From NCBI GenBank assembly GCA_034440575.1, contig JAOTOL010001454.1, positions 124,001 through 188,000 of the forward strand: a stretch of 64,000 nt of DNA, written 5' to 3'. Positions 36,681 to 47,824 of the stretch are shown piece by piece (the first letter of the stretch is position 1; every line of letters starts with the position of its first letter). Both the position numbers and the translations under genes were made by a program. Source of the stretch: Imbricaverruca yamaguchii. Taxonomy: Eukaryota > Arthropoda > Thecostraca > Neoverrucidae. A model generated the notes under the pieces. It searched no databases and was not told where the DNA came from. It saw nothing but the letters and a program-made list of their open reading frames with translations.

Positions 36681-38237
36681 GGCGGCAGCTCGCCCGGCCG
36701 CCTCAGCCGCTCGGCGGCCCGCTGTTGCCGGCGGAAATCAATCGTCCGAAGCTGACGGCCGACCGACTCGTCCGGCGCTCGTTCACACCCACTGAGCGGT
36801 GCGAGCCGGCGCAGACAATGACACTGACGTCCGACAGCCGGAAAATATAGCCGCGCGAGGGCGGCCCACCCCGTCGGCTCACTGGCCAGCCGGCTGCAGA
36901 ACGAAGGCTACCTTGGACAGAGCTTCCGCCCAACAAGGAGGCGATTTATCCAGCGGTGGCGCCAGGGGCTGATATGTGTTGGGGCCGATCGAGTGCTGAC
37001 TGAGCAGACGTGTGACACGCTGGTGTCGAGTGCTGGGAAGTGGTGTGCATTGGGCGCTCCAGTCGACTGCAAATTAAAGCACTGCAGTGCTGCAATTTGC
37101 ATTGCTGTCTCACGACAGTGCACTGACAAGCCTCCCAAAGTCTCAACAAGTCTCGCCGTCTAGTTTGCGGATGGGCTGGGACAATGGTAGTGAGTGTCTA
37201 TCAATGCAATTATACAATACTTCGGCATTCGGTAACATTTTAAATTAAGTGAATCTTGAACCTGGGGTTCCATTCTGGTAATAGCAAGCGCAGTGCGTGG
37301 CTATATCAGTAAATTGTGATTACATCACACCTTTCGGGATTTAGGTCGATCGCTTTGTTATCCTCATCTCATTATTTCAAAATTCCACATGAAGTTAAAA
37401 GTCGAAGGAAAACTAACTTCCCAGAAAGAGATGGCCAAACAATTATTATATCTAAACTCAGAGTTGAAAATATGCATTCAGTTCGGAATTTCAGTTTTAG
37501 CCGCGAGTTCATCATGCCGGCCGAGCTGCCAATGGTCGCATACGATCACGCCGCTCATGCATTACTGACCTCATGAAGCCGAAGGTTGCATGATCAAACA
37601 ACTAAAGGATATCAAGTCGATTCAAGAACTCACCAGCTGACCCCCGCCCCACCCCTATTCGAGAGCTAAAAGCAATGAAGACTTCAGTTAAGTATTCTAG
37701 CTCGAAAACGTGCTTGCTGGAGTATACCAAGTCAAACGGCTTGTCAGAAAATGACAATTTTACGAGTAAGTCGAAAATTGCCTCCAACATTTTGGTATTC
37801 TTGGTCTTGAGTGGTGTGCCCTGTAATCATCATCATTGTGTATTTGAGACGTACGCTAAGCAGTTGTTGAACACATTTAACTACACCATCGATATATCGT
37901 ACCTCTTATACGGATGGTTTCACAAATATCCTATATAATAGTGCACATGCAACCGCGGTGCAACAGGCATTCAATGTAAAACCATGGTGTGTAAACTGCT
38001 CTAACACCACATCCAACGGGAAAGCACCATAGGATACACTGATGTAGCATGGATAAATATGCGTCGTGTGTGCATTTCACGCACTATTTTAGAAGTTCAA
38101 ATATCCGAAATGTTAGCCAAGTTATACGGAGTATGGTCGTGCATTTATACAGCGAAAGCTATTTTTTTTCACCAGGTGCAATAGTGATTGAATTGGCCCT
38201 GCAACTTCCACAGAACTGAAATTAAATATTCAATGCT

Positions 38238-38275
38238 AAATTGCCAAATCTGCAAAGTTGCAGATTTGGCAATTT
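38238..38275. repeat. Perfect 18 bp inverted repeat with 2 nt loop
   Basis: AAATTGCCAAATCTGCAA is followed by AG and then its exact complement. ATATTCA and AATATTCAG flank the two sides in a less perfect way. Confidence 0.92.
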
Positions 38276-39759
38276 AATATTCAGGAGGTATAAAACGTAT
38301 ACTTACTTTATAAGACAATTCTCAGCAGAATGGACTTCCTGTTGTGATCAGGATAGATATCCGGTATTCCGGGGATCCAGTGATCACAGCATCGGTATGG
38401 TTGAATGAATGTTGTGGAGGGAAATTGTTGGTATTTGACTTAGCTGAACTAGCAGACGCACCTGGTCGTCTACACTATACTACGTTACAGTTACAAAACG
38501 ATGGATGACGCTGCAATTTATGAATGTTAAAGCGCGTCAGCTGCAATCATTTTTTTCTTCGAATCTCTACACCAACTAGTGCGACCTTTCACCATCGAAA
38601 ACCTACACTCATGACTCATGTGATATCCACACAATTTGAAGCAACACCAAAATCTAATCATATGCAATACATGATTCCCAATGCGGATATCCTGTCCTGT
38701 CACGACAGCGAAAATATTGCGATCGAATGGTTGAGATCATCACGGCTGATGCAGGTATTCCCAGTCGGAGACCGGTGTATGCCTGTCAGTGTCATCTTGA
38801 GCCAATCAACAGCCCAAGTAATACTGGCAGTAAGCATCAGCAGAGCGGAGGAAGTTCCACTGCCCAAGGCTCCATTGTTCATAGCTCAGTGACGGTTCAC
38901 GGGCATTCGGCAGCGAAATATGCCAAGTCGATATACTAGGGTATCAGCCGTGAAACATTATTGGTATATGTCACACTGCGAGTTGCCATGCTACTTAGTT
39001 AGGGTAAGAAAGGAGTTGGTGTCGACATATGTAAGTGGCTTTCAATAGTGCATAAAGAGTCACTTACTGCCAAATATAATGACAAACCATGGCGCCATAT
39101 CTGGGATGACATTTCGCAAGCATGGGTCATTTTGGGGCATTGTCGCTATACCATCTACATCTAACAATTCACAACATGGCATTCACAACTTTGGAAACGC
39201 CATTCCAGTAATTTGCGTCAGCTAAAAACAGCATGGAAGTGTTCAATGAACGGTTGGAGACATACGCTCGATTTCCTAGATCTAGCTGGCCGAATTTTGA
39301 TAATTGTCTACAATCATGTTTCGATGCATATATATACTACGATCACATTATCGGATATATATTCATCATCGACCTGACCCATCTGATCTAAAGATTCATT
39401 CAAAACGAGCCATTATAAATCAATCCAATCTGATCTCCAGTGTTGGCTGAAACTTAGTTTCTTAAATCTGATGTGTTCGAGTACGACTCTTGACGAAATA
39501 TAGGAGTATATCCGGATGCAGATATGTAATAAGGTACAAAATAACCGCAAGTTATTCTACATCACACCTTTAACATATCTGTTAATCTGTCCAGTGCGGG
39601 AAATCAATTTTCCCCCACCACCCTCCCGGAAATTTTCCTCAAGTAACTCCTGAACTGCTACCAATATCACTTTGGAATTTGGTGTTCCTTCCACTATGTC
39701 ATTTCTGCACATCGTGTCGAAACACATATTTTTCCCAGGCTTTAATGATGTTTTGCTTT

Positions 39760-40071
39760 TATTTTTTAATGAACTTAATATGAATTCTTTCTGGGGTGGC
39801 TTTATGAACCAGGGTTCTAACGCTAAACAGAGTTTATTGCGTGAACCCTGTCCCAACCACCCGGTCCATGAATTCCAGTTTCACAACAGATTTTAGACGG
39901 AAAGTTTAACGTGCCGTCAATGGATAGCTCTTGCCCGGCCGTATTCGGCCAGCTGCCAACCGACCCTCCCAGCCGGGGGCGAAATGAGAGCGCGTGAAGC
40001 CATTCGAACCCTGTGTTGCCAGGACAGGTGAGACCAACGCAGGCCAGCACTCTAACTAACTACCTGGGCGG
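39760..40071 (-). mobile_element. tRNA-derived SINE, copy 1
   Basis: This is homologous to the copies at 41.2 and 47.5 kb over about 300 bp. On the minus strand it begins with a diverged tRNA-like head (GGTAGTTAGTTAGAGTGCTG), a B-box-like GGTTCGAATGG, a shared body (GGCACGTTAAACTTTC) and a 3' end with the AACCCTGG stem-loop, then AT-rich tail. It is the most diverged of the three. Confidence 0.8.
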
Positions 40072-40299
40072 ATACCGAAGCTAGGGCGAGCAAAGTCGGG
40101 TTACGACCTTGTCTGAATGACACTTTTGGATGCACAGAAACATTTTTCGTAAGCAACCCATGGAAGATACCACCAATAGGGAAACATAATTAGGTAAGAA
40201 AATCATTAAAAACACAGGCAAGCATGCAGATTATGGCCTCGGGTTCGGTCCTCAGGTTAAATGATGTGCTCAGCTGAAAACGAATGTTCTTTTTCTTTT

Positions 40300-40520
40300 T
40301 TAGATCATGTGCCTAAAATCGTGCCATGCTTCATCTTCAATAAATCATCACGTGCTTCCTGGCGTGTGACCTTGACGAAATCGGTGACCTTGACCTTTTC
40401 CCATGTTGCATGTGGGGATTGTGTCTTCAGCTGGCATGTAATCAACATTGAAGCACAAAATCGCATTTGTTTTACGACCTGGGTTCGGAGTTACGGCGAA
40501 TACAGGTGACTGGCTACACC
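40300..40520 (+). repeat. Interspersed repeat, copy related to 19.3-19.6 kb
   Basis: It is homologous in inverted orientation to the 19.34-19.62 kb segment around ACATTGAAGCACAA and the following GAGTTACGGCGAATACAGG. It also contains GTGACCTTGACCTT hexamer pairs. The family is unassigned. Confidence 0.5.
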
Positions 40521-41224
40521 TCGACATTGCCCTGCTTGTCCGACCTGCAAGGTGAACCAAAAGAGGTGGAAAAACCATCAAGTGACTAGACGTTCAAGAA
40601 TGAAGCTAAGAATATCGACTAATGTAGCAAGAATGTAGCTATGAATGCAGACTAAGGTAGCAAGAATGTAGCAACACCATGCTGTTTACGACATGTCTTT
40701 ATCGTACCCAGATCGATTAGTGAGTGGCATTTTGACCCCCACCCCTCCACCATTCGCACTTCGAAGGGTATAAAATTATTCCGCACGCGAGGGTCAGAAT
40801 TGCTGTGACAGACGTCACAGTGGACACCACGGTGATTAATATGTGCAGCCGATGGAATAGGCGATGGATTATTCGACTCGACTGGGTCTGATTCATTATT
40901 TCAGCAGTGGTAACATGCTGTACCACTGTGCTATTACGATGAAGTTAATCATTTTCTAACGAGGAAGAATGATCACGATTGCAACATTTTCTGCTGACCA
41001 CTGTCCATAAAATTTGTCGCCCTCGTCCTAAAAATGTAAAGCGTAGCTACGCCTGTGCAAGTTCATTTGAAGCACGATACTGATATTGACGGACACAATA
41101 TGCAAGGTTAGTTTAGAACAAGCTTATCCAATCATATCTTGAACACGAGTAATATGAAGGTGATGAGACTGGTTTTAATATGTGCAATGTGTTGATGCGT
41201 TCTTGGGTATTGCGTTTAATTTTT

Positions 41225-41555
41225 TTAAAAATAATTTAATCCCAGTTGTTGCTGGACTGGCTTGAGGAACCAGGGTTCTATTGCTAAGCAGACATTGTTG
41301 CGTGAACCCTGGCCCCACCACCCGATCCGTGAATTCCAGATCAACAGCAGAATTTAGACCGAAAGTTTAACGTGCCGTCAATGCACCGACACGACTGCCC
41401 GGCAGGTTGTCCCCGGCCTTATCGGGCCAGCTGCCAGCTGACACTCCCGGCCGGGGGCTAAATGCGAACGCGCAAAGCGACTCGAACCCCGTGTTGCCAG
41501 CACAGGGAAGACCAGAGCAGGCCAGCGCTCTAACCAACTGAGCTACCGGAGCGGC
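41225..41555 (-). mobile_element. tRNA-derived SINE, copy 2
   Basis: This is the best-preserved copy. The minus strand starts GCCGCTCCGGTAGCTCAGTT, with an A box (TAGCTCAGTTGGTTAGAGCG) and B box (GGTTCGAGTCG), so an internal RNA polymerase III promoter is visible. The body includes GGCACGTTAAACTTTCGGTC. A 9 bp stem-loop (41270-41312) and an A/T-rich tail (about 41217-41240) end it. It is a non-coding retroposon that depends on a partner LINE for mobility. Confidence 0.88.
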
Positions 41556-41714
41556 AACTGGGAAGGTCATTTAGCATTTCCAATTCGTACAGTCCAGGGC
41601 CCACGACCGACGAAATGTGCGACGAAAGCTCATCCTTTTTATTTCATAATTTGTTTCTTTGAAGGCCCGATCGATACGAATGATGAAGCCCCAGGGAGGA
41701 CACTGATCCAGTTA

Positions 41715-41990
41715 ATAGCGATCCTCTCCTCCAGAGAGAGAAAGAGAGAGGAGAGAGAGCAAGTGCGAGAATGAGTGCGAGAGAGGGAGAGGGAGAGGGA
41801 GAGGGAGAGGGAGAGGGAGAGGGAGAGGGAGAGGGGGAGGGGGAGAGGGGAGGGAGAGGGAGAGGGAGAGGGAGAGAGGGAGAGGGAGAGGGAGAGGGAG
41901 AGGGAGAGGGAGAGGGAGAGGGGAGAGGGAGGGAGAGGGAGAGGGAGAGGGAGGGGGAGAGGGATCTGGGAGGGAGAGAGTGAGTGAGAG
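41715..41990 (+). repeat. (GGGAGA)n / (GA)n low-complexity tract
   Basis: About 275 bp of purine repeat. On the channel transcript it reads as a very long polypyrimidine tract. Confidence 0.97.
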
Positions 41991-42244
41991 AAAAAAACGA
42001 AAGAGCCAGGACTCTGCATCACACTCTGGATTGACACCAACGCGATTGTTTCACAACGCATCGCGGTGGCTCTGCATGGTACGCAGAGCCGAGCACCCAA
42101 CTCCTCGTTGCGGCTCAAGGCCCAAGCACTCTGAGGCCCAAGCGCCTGACGAGCGGGCATACAACACCAGCGCGCCACGACTGCAGGCGTCTGAAGACCA
42201 ACTGGGCCCTGTCGACCGCTCCGACGTGACCTGACCTGGCAGTT

Positions 42245-42535
42245 ACGTGTCAGCACGGAACATGGTCCGACACGGATTGTGATCCAACACGGAGTATGAT
42301 CCGACACGAAGTAAGATCCGACACGGAGCATGACCCGACACGGATTATGATCCCACAGGGAGCATGATCCAACACGGAGTATGATCCAACACGGAGTATG
42401 ATCCAACACGGAGCATGATCCAACAGCGAGCACGATCCAACCCGGAGTATGATCCAACACGGAGTATGATCCAACACGGAGTATGATCCAACACGGAGTA
42501 TGATCCAACACGGAGTATGATCCAACACGGAGTCG
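42245..42535 (+). repeat. 17 bp minisatellite, about 17 copies
   Basis: The unit is TATGATCCAACACGGAG with GACACGGA and CAACAGCGA variants, most homogeneous at the right end. Confidence 0.96.
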
Positions 42536-44565
42536 GCGGCCGCGGCAGCACGACGCCGTCGCGGACCAGCAGCGCCGCTGGGGGCGGGGCGCCGCTGGGG
42601 GCGGGGCGCCGTCGGGGGCGGGGCGCCGTCGAGGGCGTGGCGCCGTCGAGGGCGGGCCCGGATTTGGACGGCGGGCTGCGCTGGCGGCCTCATGGAATCG
42701 ATAGGGGCCACAGGACCGGCCCAAGTTTGCAGGTCAACCCTCACCGCTAATCAATACCGGCCGAGACGACTAGCCGGCACGGGGACGGCGACGGGGATGC
42801 CCTGCCCGGCTCGGGAACGCATTGCAGGGCAAAGAGGTCGCCGACGGCACGTGGGAGGGCGGGGGGGGTTCAGGACGGCAGCCCGCCCGTCACAGGGGCA
42901 TCCAGGAAGGCAGCGCCCCGGCCACAGAGGAGGATCACTACGGCGACCACAACGTTTCGGAAGTCATTTCGCCAGCGGTAAGGGGTATGGGAACTGGGAG
43001 ATATGGAACTCGCCCAGAGTGAAGGGAACACGTAGACGCGAACGACAGGCTTATCATGTAGACAAATGCCGCATAAAAACAAGATCAGGTGGTCAGTGAG
43101 CGTCAGGAAAATCCTAGTGGGATGCATCACTATCTTTTTGCCGGAGTGTTTTCGCGAGTATCCGGTGTACAACGATAAATGCCACAATCAACGGTGAGCT
43201 CAGCTGATATTCTGATACCAAGGCTAAGCAATAGCCTCCGCCGACAGTGGCACTGAGGATGGGATTGAGGATGCCTTCAGAGCTGCCAGAGCAGCTTAAA
43301 TTGCATTTGTTTCCGAAGGAAAAACCGGATGTATCAATTACAATTCCACGAAAGAGCTGTCACCGTGCGCGATAGAACAGCATACGCACATGCTTTCCCA
43401 CTTCGCATGAATAGGCGCATTCAGGGAAAAGCTGTCGATGCCGGTATGGATTTGGCTTGATGTGAGCAGCGGATTCAGCGGAGCATGCAGTGATGTACAG
43501 AGGCGACAGCAGCCACTGAGAAGTCACTTGTCTTCTGCCTCAACAGGTTGTACTCTCCACGTATGACGTAGGAGACCAGCACTTCTTCTAGCCTTTTACA
43601 TTCCACTTTATTTAGCTGGCAGCGTGGGGTCGGTTTTCTGTGGTTATAAATTGTGCCTCCCCACCATTCATCTTGAAGGCACTGGGTGGACCTTTGGTAA
43701 TTCACTGAGAATGAAACGCCAACTCTGGATCCTGCACTGAAAAGACACTAACTCATAACCTAAAAAATATGCTCAGAAAATCACTGAATAAAAAGGCATC
43801 TCGAGACCAACTTAAGCAAATGGCTTTAGTAACTTTAAAACGGAAAATAATCGATGTTGGCATGTTATCTCAGTCATTAATCTCCCCAAAACACACACCA
43901 ATTGTCCTTTGGTGTCTTCATGCCATGCTAAGTTGCGATGTCCGCGTTCGAGAGGAATAAGGACTGGAGGCGTTCCTACTGTGACGTCATAGCTCAGTTG
44001 ACGGACTTCACAAGCAACACCAGGCCAACAAAATGCGCAATTGGTGCAACAAAATGTTCCCCGAAGAACATCGGCAATTTAGCGGGGTTAATTCGGTGGA
44101 TCGAAAAATATAGGAAAGGGTGGCTGCATCAACCTGACTGCGTAGAGAAGGAAGCCATTGCTATTGTATTGAGAAAATGCACGGAATCACCTTCCCTTAA
44201 CCAGTTAAACAACACCATATAAACATCCTCACTCGCAACATAAAGGAGATATTGCGGTCATAATCATCCTGTAATCATAGCAGGTTGCCTAGTCAGTCAG
44301 AATTCAACTGTCGGATTAAAATACCAACGCTGGATGACCAACGCAGTCGACGAGTCCATAAATTCCAATAACCAACCATCAGGTTAAAATGTCCTACAAG
44401 GCAGCTTCGCTTTTGTACTGGTGTGGCATGTGTATTGGAGAAAATTAGCAATCGATCACCGAGAGCACAACCTACCAATGAGTACAACATCACGTGACTC
44501 TTAACGCCTCTCAATCTCTGGAAGAGTTGTCGAGTTTCAGCACGCACACACACACACGAGACATG

Positions 44566-44567
44566 CC

Positions 44568-44652
<85 letters not shown>

Positions 44653-44697
44653 ACACACACACACAAACACACACACACGCACACAAACACGCACATT
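44566..44697 (+). repeat. (CA)n microsatellite
   Basis: Long CA run with a few CG, AA and GA interruptions at the edges. It lies 136 nt beyond the S5 exon donor on the transcript, where it reads (UG)n. Confidence 0.97.
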
Positions 44698-44832
44698 CGA
44701 ACAGTGTGGTGTGCTGCAGTATAGATGGCCGCTGTGCAGCCTCGTCAGCGAGCCCGGTGCACCATGTGGACAGTGCTGTGCAGGGTCAATGCAAGGTCAC
44801 CGTCCCAAATGGCGGCATAGAACGGAACTTAC

Positions 44833-45078
44833 TTGAGTTGCTGTTCCACGAGTGCCACTCGGCATCCGATTGGATGTACGGCACTGTCTCCGTCTCCCCT
44901 CCGTCTTCCCCTATCGTGGTATCGTTCTTGAATTCCCTTATGCACTTGCGCGTCAACGTACCCATATAAATTTGCAATCCAACTAAGGCGAACACGGACA
45001 AGGAGAACATAGTCAATATGATGACGTCACGCAAGTTTTTCACTGATTCTATCACCGCACCAACGATAGTTTTCAAAC
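44833..45078 (-). CDS. para: Sodium channel domain I S4-S5 linker, S5 and start of pore turret
   Basis: This 246 nt exon begins [20 protein letters not shown] (S4-S5 linker), continues through S5 ([20 protein letters not shown]), and then gives the extracellular turret [20 protein letters not shown], ending near WHSWNSNSS. Visible features are a turret Cys in RKCIREF and candidate N-glycosylation sites at NDT and NSS. The acceptor is ctgtttcag|GT and the donor AACTCAA|gtaagt. It leaves in phase 1. The next recognisable exon (7170-7314) needs phase 2 upstream, so the two cannot splice directly in frame; a small exon is expected between them. A long (CA)n tract starts about 135 nt past the donor on the transcript. 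Confidence 0.95.
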
Positions 45079-46284
45079 CTGAAACAGAAGAGCTTCGCGT
45101 TAGAAGGCAGTACCCACCATCCATACAAGAACAGCTTAAAGGTTGTGTGTACGAATGGGCATGGGCCTCTCAGCGGTAATGGATCTAGCGAATCCTGAGC
45201 ATTCGCAAAACTTAGAAGAAATGCATGGAACGAAGCACGTAGAGCGCTACAACTGGTTTAACTGAAATAACCATGGGAGGATATGCTCTTTGTTCTAAGT
45301 GAACAAGTAGTTAGAGGTGCAGTAGATATATGTACAGTAGTCGTACGGGTGAACAACTACGGTTCGAAATAAAAGCACTACACCATCCAGCATGTCTGCC
45401 CGGAAGATATACAATACCAGTATGCTGTATTGCGTTCGAATTTACTCAATATACCCCATCACTGGCGGAATATGGTTAGTACAAAATAGCACAGAAATGG
45501 CTGCGGCACCAAAGTAGCAGATGCTATTCATGTTTTTAATGATGGTCGTTGAGTTGAACAGGGCAGTTGCTTTCGTGTCGAGAGGTTAGCTATTGAAAAC
45601 CGTTACTCACCAGGCACAATTGCCACGGTCTTGAGAGCACGTAGGACTCGGAACGTCCGCAAGGCAGCAAGGTTTCCCAAATCTATACCCATGGTAACGA
45701 ATCTGCCGGCGAAAAGTCGTGTTAGAGGCATGCTAGGCATGTTGACGATACGGCATGATCGCTGCCGCATCGTCGCACGCGGCACGGCCGCTGCTCGTCT
45801 CATCTCGCACTTCGTGAACATGGTCGCCCCATCCGCCCTCCAGTCCCAGCGAAAAACTAATCAGTCAACCAGTCACACACACTGGTGGCCGGTTCTGTAT
45901 ATGAGTTCCGAATGATTACAACTTGCTTGGTCTGCTTGCATTGAGACAGGTTCATGCCGCTAATGGTGGGCAAATCGCGCGCTAAGCGCCGCTGCAAGTG
46001 TTCGTAACTGCAATTCTGGTGTGAAGTATGCGTACTTCAGTTGACGTGTCAGGACATCAGTGCACATACAACACCGGATTATACCTGTGGAAGCAATAAA
46101 TAAATGAATAAATGCGAATAACACCTTGTGTGCTTCTAAGTAGCTCAGTAAAAGGGGTTATAAAATCGTCAAATATGACCTAAGATAAAACAATAGCTAC
46201 AATAAGACAAGATTGCAAACAGGACAACATGTGAGCAAACACCTTGAAGCCGAGCCAAGCAGGACCTCGTGGTGCGTTACTTAC
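45079..46284 (-). other. Short introns around the S4 exon
   Basis: Two introns of 532 bp (45079-45610) and 582 bp (45703-46284) flank the 92 nt S4 exon. Both have canonical GT-AG ends and no repeats or open frames of note. Confidence 0.85.
45611..45702 (-). CDS. para: Sodium channel domain I S4 voltage-sensor exon
   Basis: This 92 nt exon reads [20 protein letters not shown], then [11 protein letters not shown]. The positively charged series [10 protein letters not shown] at three-residue spacing is the domain I S4 gating helix with all four expected charges. The acceptor is ccggcag|A and the donor GTGCCTG|gtgagt. It enters in phase 2 and leaves in phase 1, and the split Gly (G+GT) is completed by the S5 exon. 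The end of S3, the S3-S4 loop and S4 match the para type essentially residue for residue as I remember the family. Nothing looks broken. Confidence 0.97.
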
Positions 46285-46413
46285 GCTAATGTTATCACAA
46301 CGAAGTCGAGCCAGTTCCACGCGTCCCGCAGATATGTGAACGGAGCTAAAATAAAACCCCTGGCCATGAGCTTCACACCCGACTCGAACGTGTATATCGC
46401 CGTGAACATAACT
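46285..46413 (-). CDS. para: Sodium channel domain I S2-S3 exon
   Basis: This 129 nt exon completes a split Glu codon and reads [20 protein letters not shown], then [20 protein letters not shown]. It covers S2 (with the Glu of TFES, part of the voltage-sensor charge-transfer network) and S3 (the Asp of WLDF is the counter-charge). The acceptor is cttgcag|A and the donor TTAGC|gtaagt. It enters in phase 2 and leaves in phase 2, so the Ala codon GC+A is finished by the S4 exon. Both flanking introns are short (582 and 755 bp), which keeps the voltage-sensor exons clustered at 45-47.4 kb. Confidence 0.96.
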
Positions 46414-47168
46414 CTGCAAGCAGGACAACAACGGTCGGTTAGTACCCACTCCTGATTGTGAGGTTAGTGCACGGCGCGTAAGTTGTCAACACTGTACTGT
46501 ACGTCTGGCAATACAGTTGGTGCGGTTCTTACGGTTAGAAACTTTCTCCTCGGCAAATGTCATGTAATAACAAGCGAACATTGGTTACTTCCAACGCCAA
46601 GCACGCCACTGCTATTAGGATCAGTGACAAGGACGAGCATATTATAGTTGTAGCTTTACGAACAGTATTTTGCAGGCCCCAGGTTAACTGCTTCACTATG
46701 CTCACTCAATGCACCTCGTAAGTGAACCAAAATTACGACTACATGGAGCAGTACCAATTGCAGGAGGAAGTAGGGGGCAACAGGGAGCAGTTCAAATCAC
46801 AGGGCGCAATAGAGAGCAATAAGGAGCAGTTCCATTCATATGATGAAACAGAGAGCAACAGAGTTCCAATGAGAGGGTGAAACAGAAAGCAACAGGAAGC
46901 AATTCCAATCAAAGAATGCAACAGAAAGCAATAGGAAGCAATTCCAATCACAGGGAGCAACAGGGAGCAGGTCAAAACACAGGGTGGAACAGAGAGCAAC
47001 ATGGAGCAGTTCCAATCACAGGGTGGAACAGGAAAGCAGTTCCAATCACAGTGTGCAGCAGGAAGCAACAGGGAGCAGCTCCAACCACAGGGCGCAGCGG
47101 GGCCAGCAACAGGGAGCAGTTCCGATCGCGGGGTGCAACGCCGCGGCTGCCTTCCCAGAGCGACTCAC
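46414..47168 (-). other. Intron between the S1 and S2-S3 exons
   Basis: A 755 bp intron. Its central part (46738-47130) is a degenerate minisatellite; the rest is plain intronic sequence. Confidence 0.85.
46738..47130 (+). repeat. Degenerate GGAGCAGTTCCAATCACAGG minisatellite
   Basis: Diverged units of roughly 28-40 bp around GGAGCAGTTCCAATCA and CAACAGAGAGCAACA, lying between the S1 and S2-S3 exons. Confidence 0.85.
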
Positions 47169-47374
47169 TCGCTGGCTTCAATAGATTCATTGGGCGGGAG
47201 GACCATGACGACACAGTTTGCGATGATGGTCGTCATGATGATAAGTGAGAAGAGGGAGTGAGTCAAGATGTAGATGGCCGACCGGCGAATCGAGTTGAAT
47301 GGGTCCAGGATCCACAGCGCTGACGTGGCACTGAATCGATAGATATCCAGCCCTCGGTTCACAACCACGAATGT
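47169..47374 (-). CDS. para: Sodium channel domain I S1 exon
   Basis: This 206 nt exon encodes [20 protein letters not shown], then the conserved [11 protein letters not shown] block, then the hydrophobic S1 helix (about 25 residues, ending [10 protein letters not shown]) and the start of the S1-S2 loop (NESIEASE). The acceptor is ttttcag|ACA and the donor GCGA|gtgagt. The exon enters in phase 0 and leaves in phase 2; the split Glu codon (GA+A) is completed by the S2-S3 exon. The sequence is closer to para (Nav1) than to the DSC1/NaV2 type, which I judged from remembered family patterns around DPFNPIRR and S1. It lies 8.1 kb downstream (in transcript) of the N-terminal exon. Confidence 0.95.
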
Positions 47375-47489
47375 CTGAAAAGACAGAAAGATAATGTCGG
47401 CTGTTCGCGTGTGGACGACACAACAAACGCACACGATGTCAACCAGTCACCTGCCGACGACCCACACAAGCACATACGATGTCCGCCAA

Positions 47490-47824
47490 TCATTAATAAA
47501 TATTTAATCTGAGTTATTGCTGAGGTAGCTTTATCAACCAGGGTTCTATTGCTGAACTGAGCTTGTCGCGTGAACCCTGGCCACACCACGCGATCCATGA
47601 ATTATAGTTCAACTGCAAAATTTTCACCGAAAGTTTAACGCGCCGCCAACGCACCGACACGGCCGGCCGGCAGCTCATCCTCGGCGTTATCGGGCCACCT
47701 GCCAACTGACACTCCCATCTGGGGCTAAATGCTAGCGCACGAAGCGGCTCGAACCCTGTGTTTCCAGGGCAGGGGAGACTAGCGCAGGCCAGCGCACTAA
47801 CCAACTGAGCTACCGGGACGGCAC
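47490..47824 (-). mobile_element. tRNA-derived SINE, copy 3
   Basis: It has the same structure as copy 2: the head GGTAGCTCAGTTGGTTAGTG (minus strand), B box GGTTCGAGCCG, body with CGTTAAACTTTCGG and stem-loop arms at 47538-47546 and 47572-47580. All three copies lie in the same orientation as the channel transcript. Confidence 0.87.

Larger units (their letters stand above)
7315..44832 (-). other. Giant 37.5 kb intron of the sodium channel
   Basis: This intron separates the S5 exon from the pore exon. It holds the long-TIR element at 19.8-22.5 kb, most of the TTAA elements, two SINEs, and arrays at 10.97, 25.1, 29.3, 31.2, 33.2, 35.6, 36.3, 41.8 and 42.2 kb. The remaining stretches (7.3-10.7, 16.4-19.3, 26.5-28.9, 37.2-39.7 and 43.0-44.5 kb) look like unique, mostly AT-richer intronic DNA in which I see no gene. 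A small exon for the turret segment before NCPP is expected somewhere here. I checked many GT-type minus-strand donors by eye and found none that fits. Confidence 0.75.

Noticed and set aside
37633..37664. Candidate small exon between a good AG and GT on the minus strand in the giant intron
   Set aside because: Length (32 nt) gives the wrong phase and an in-frame stop when joined to the S5 exon.
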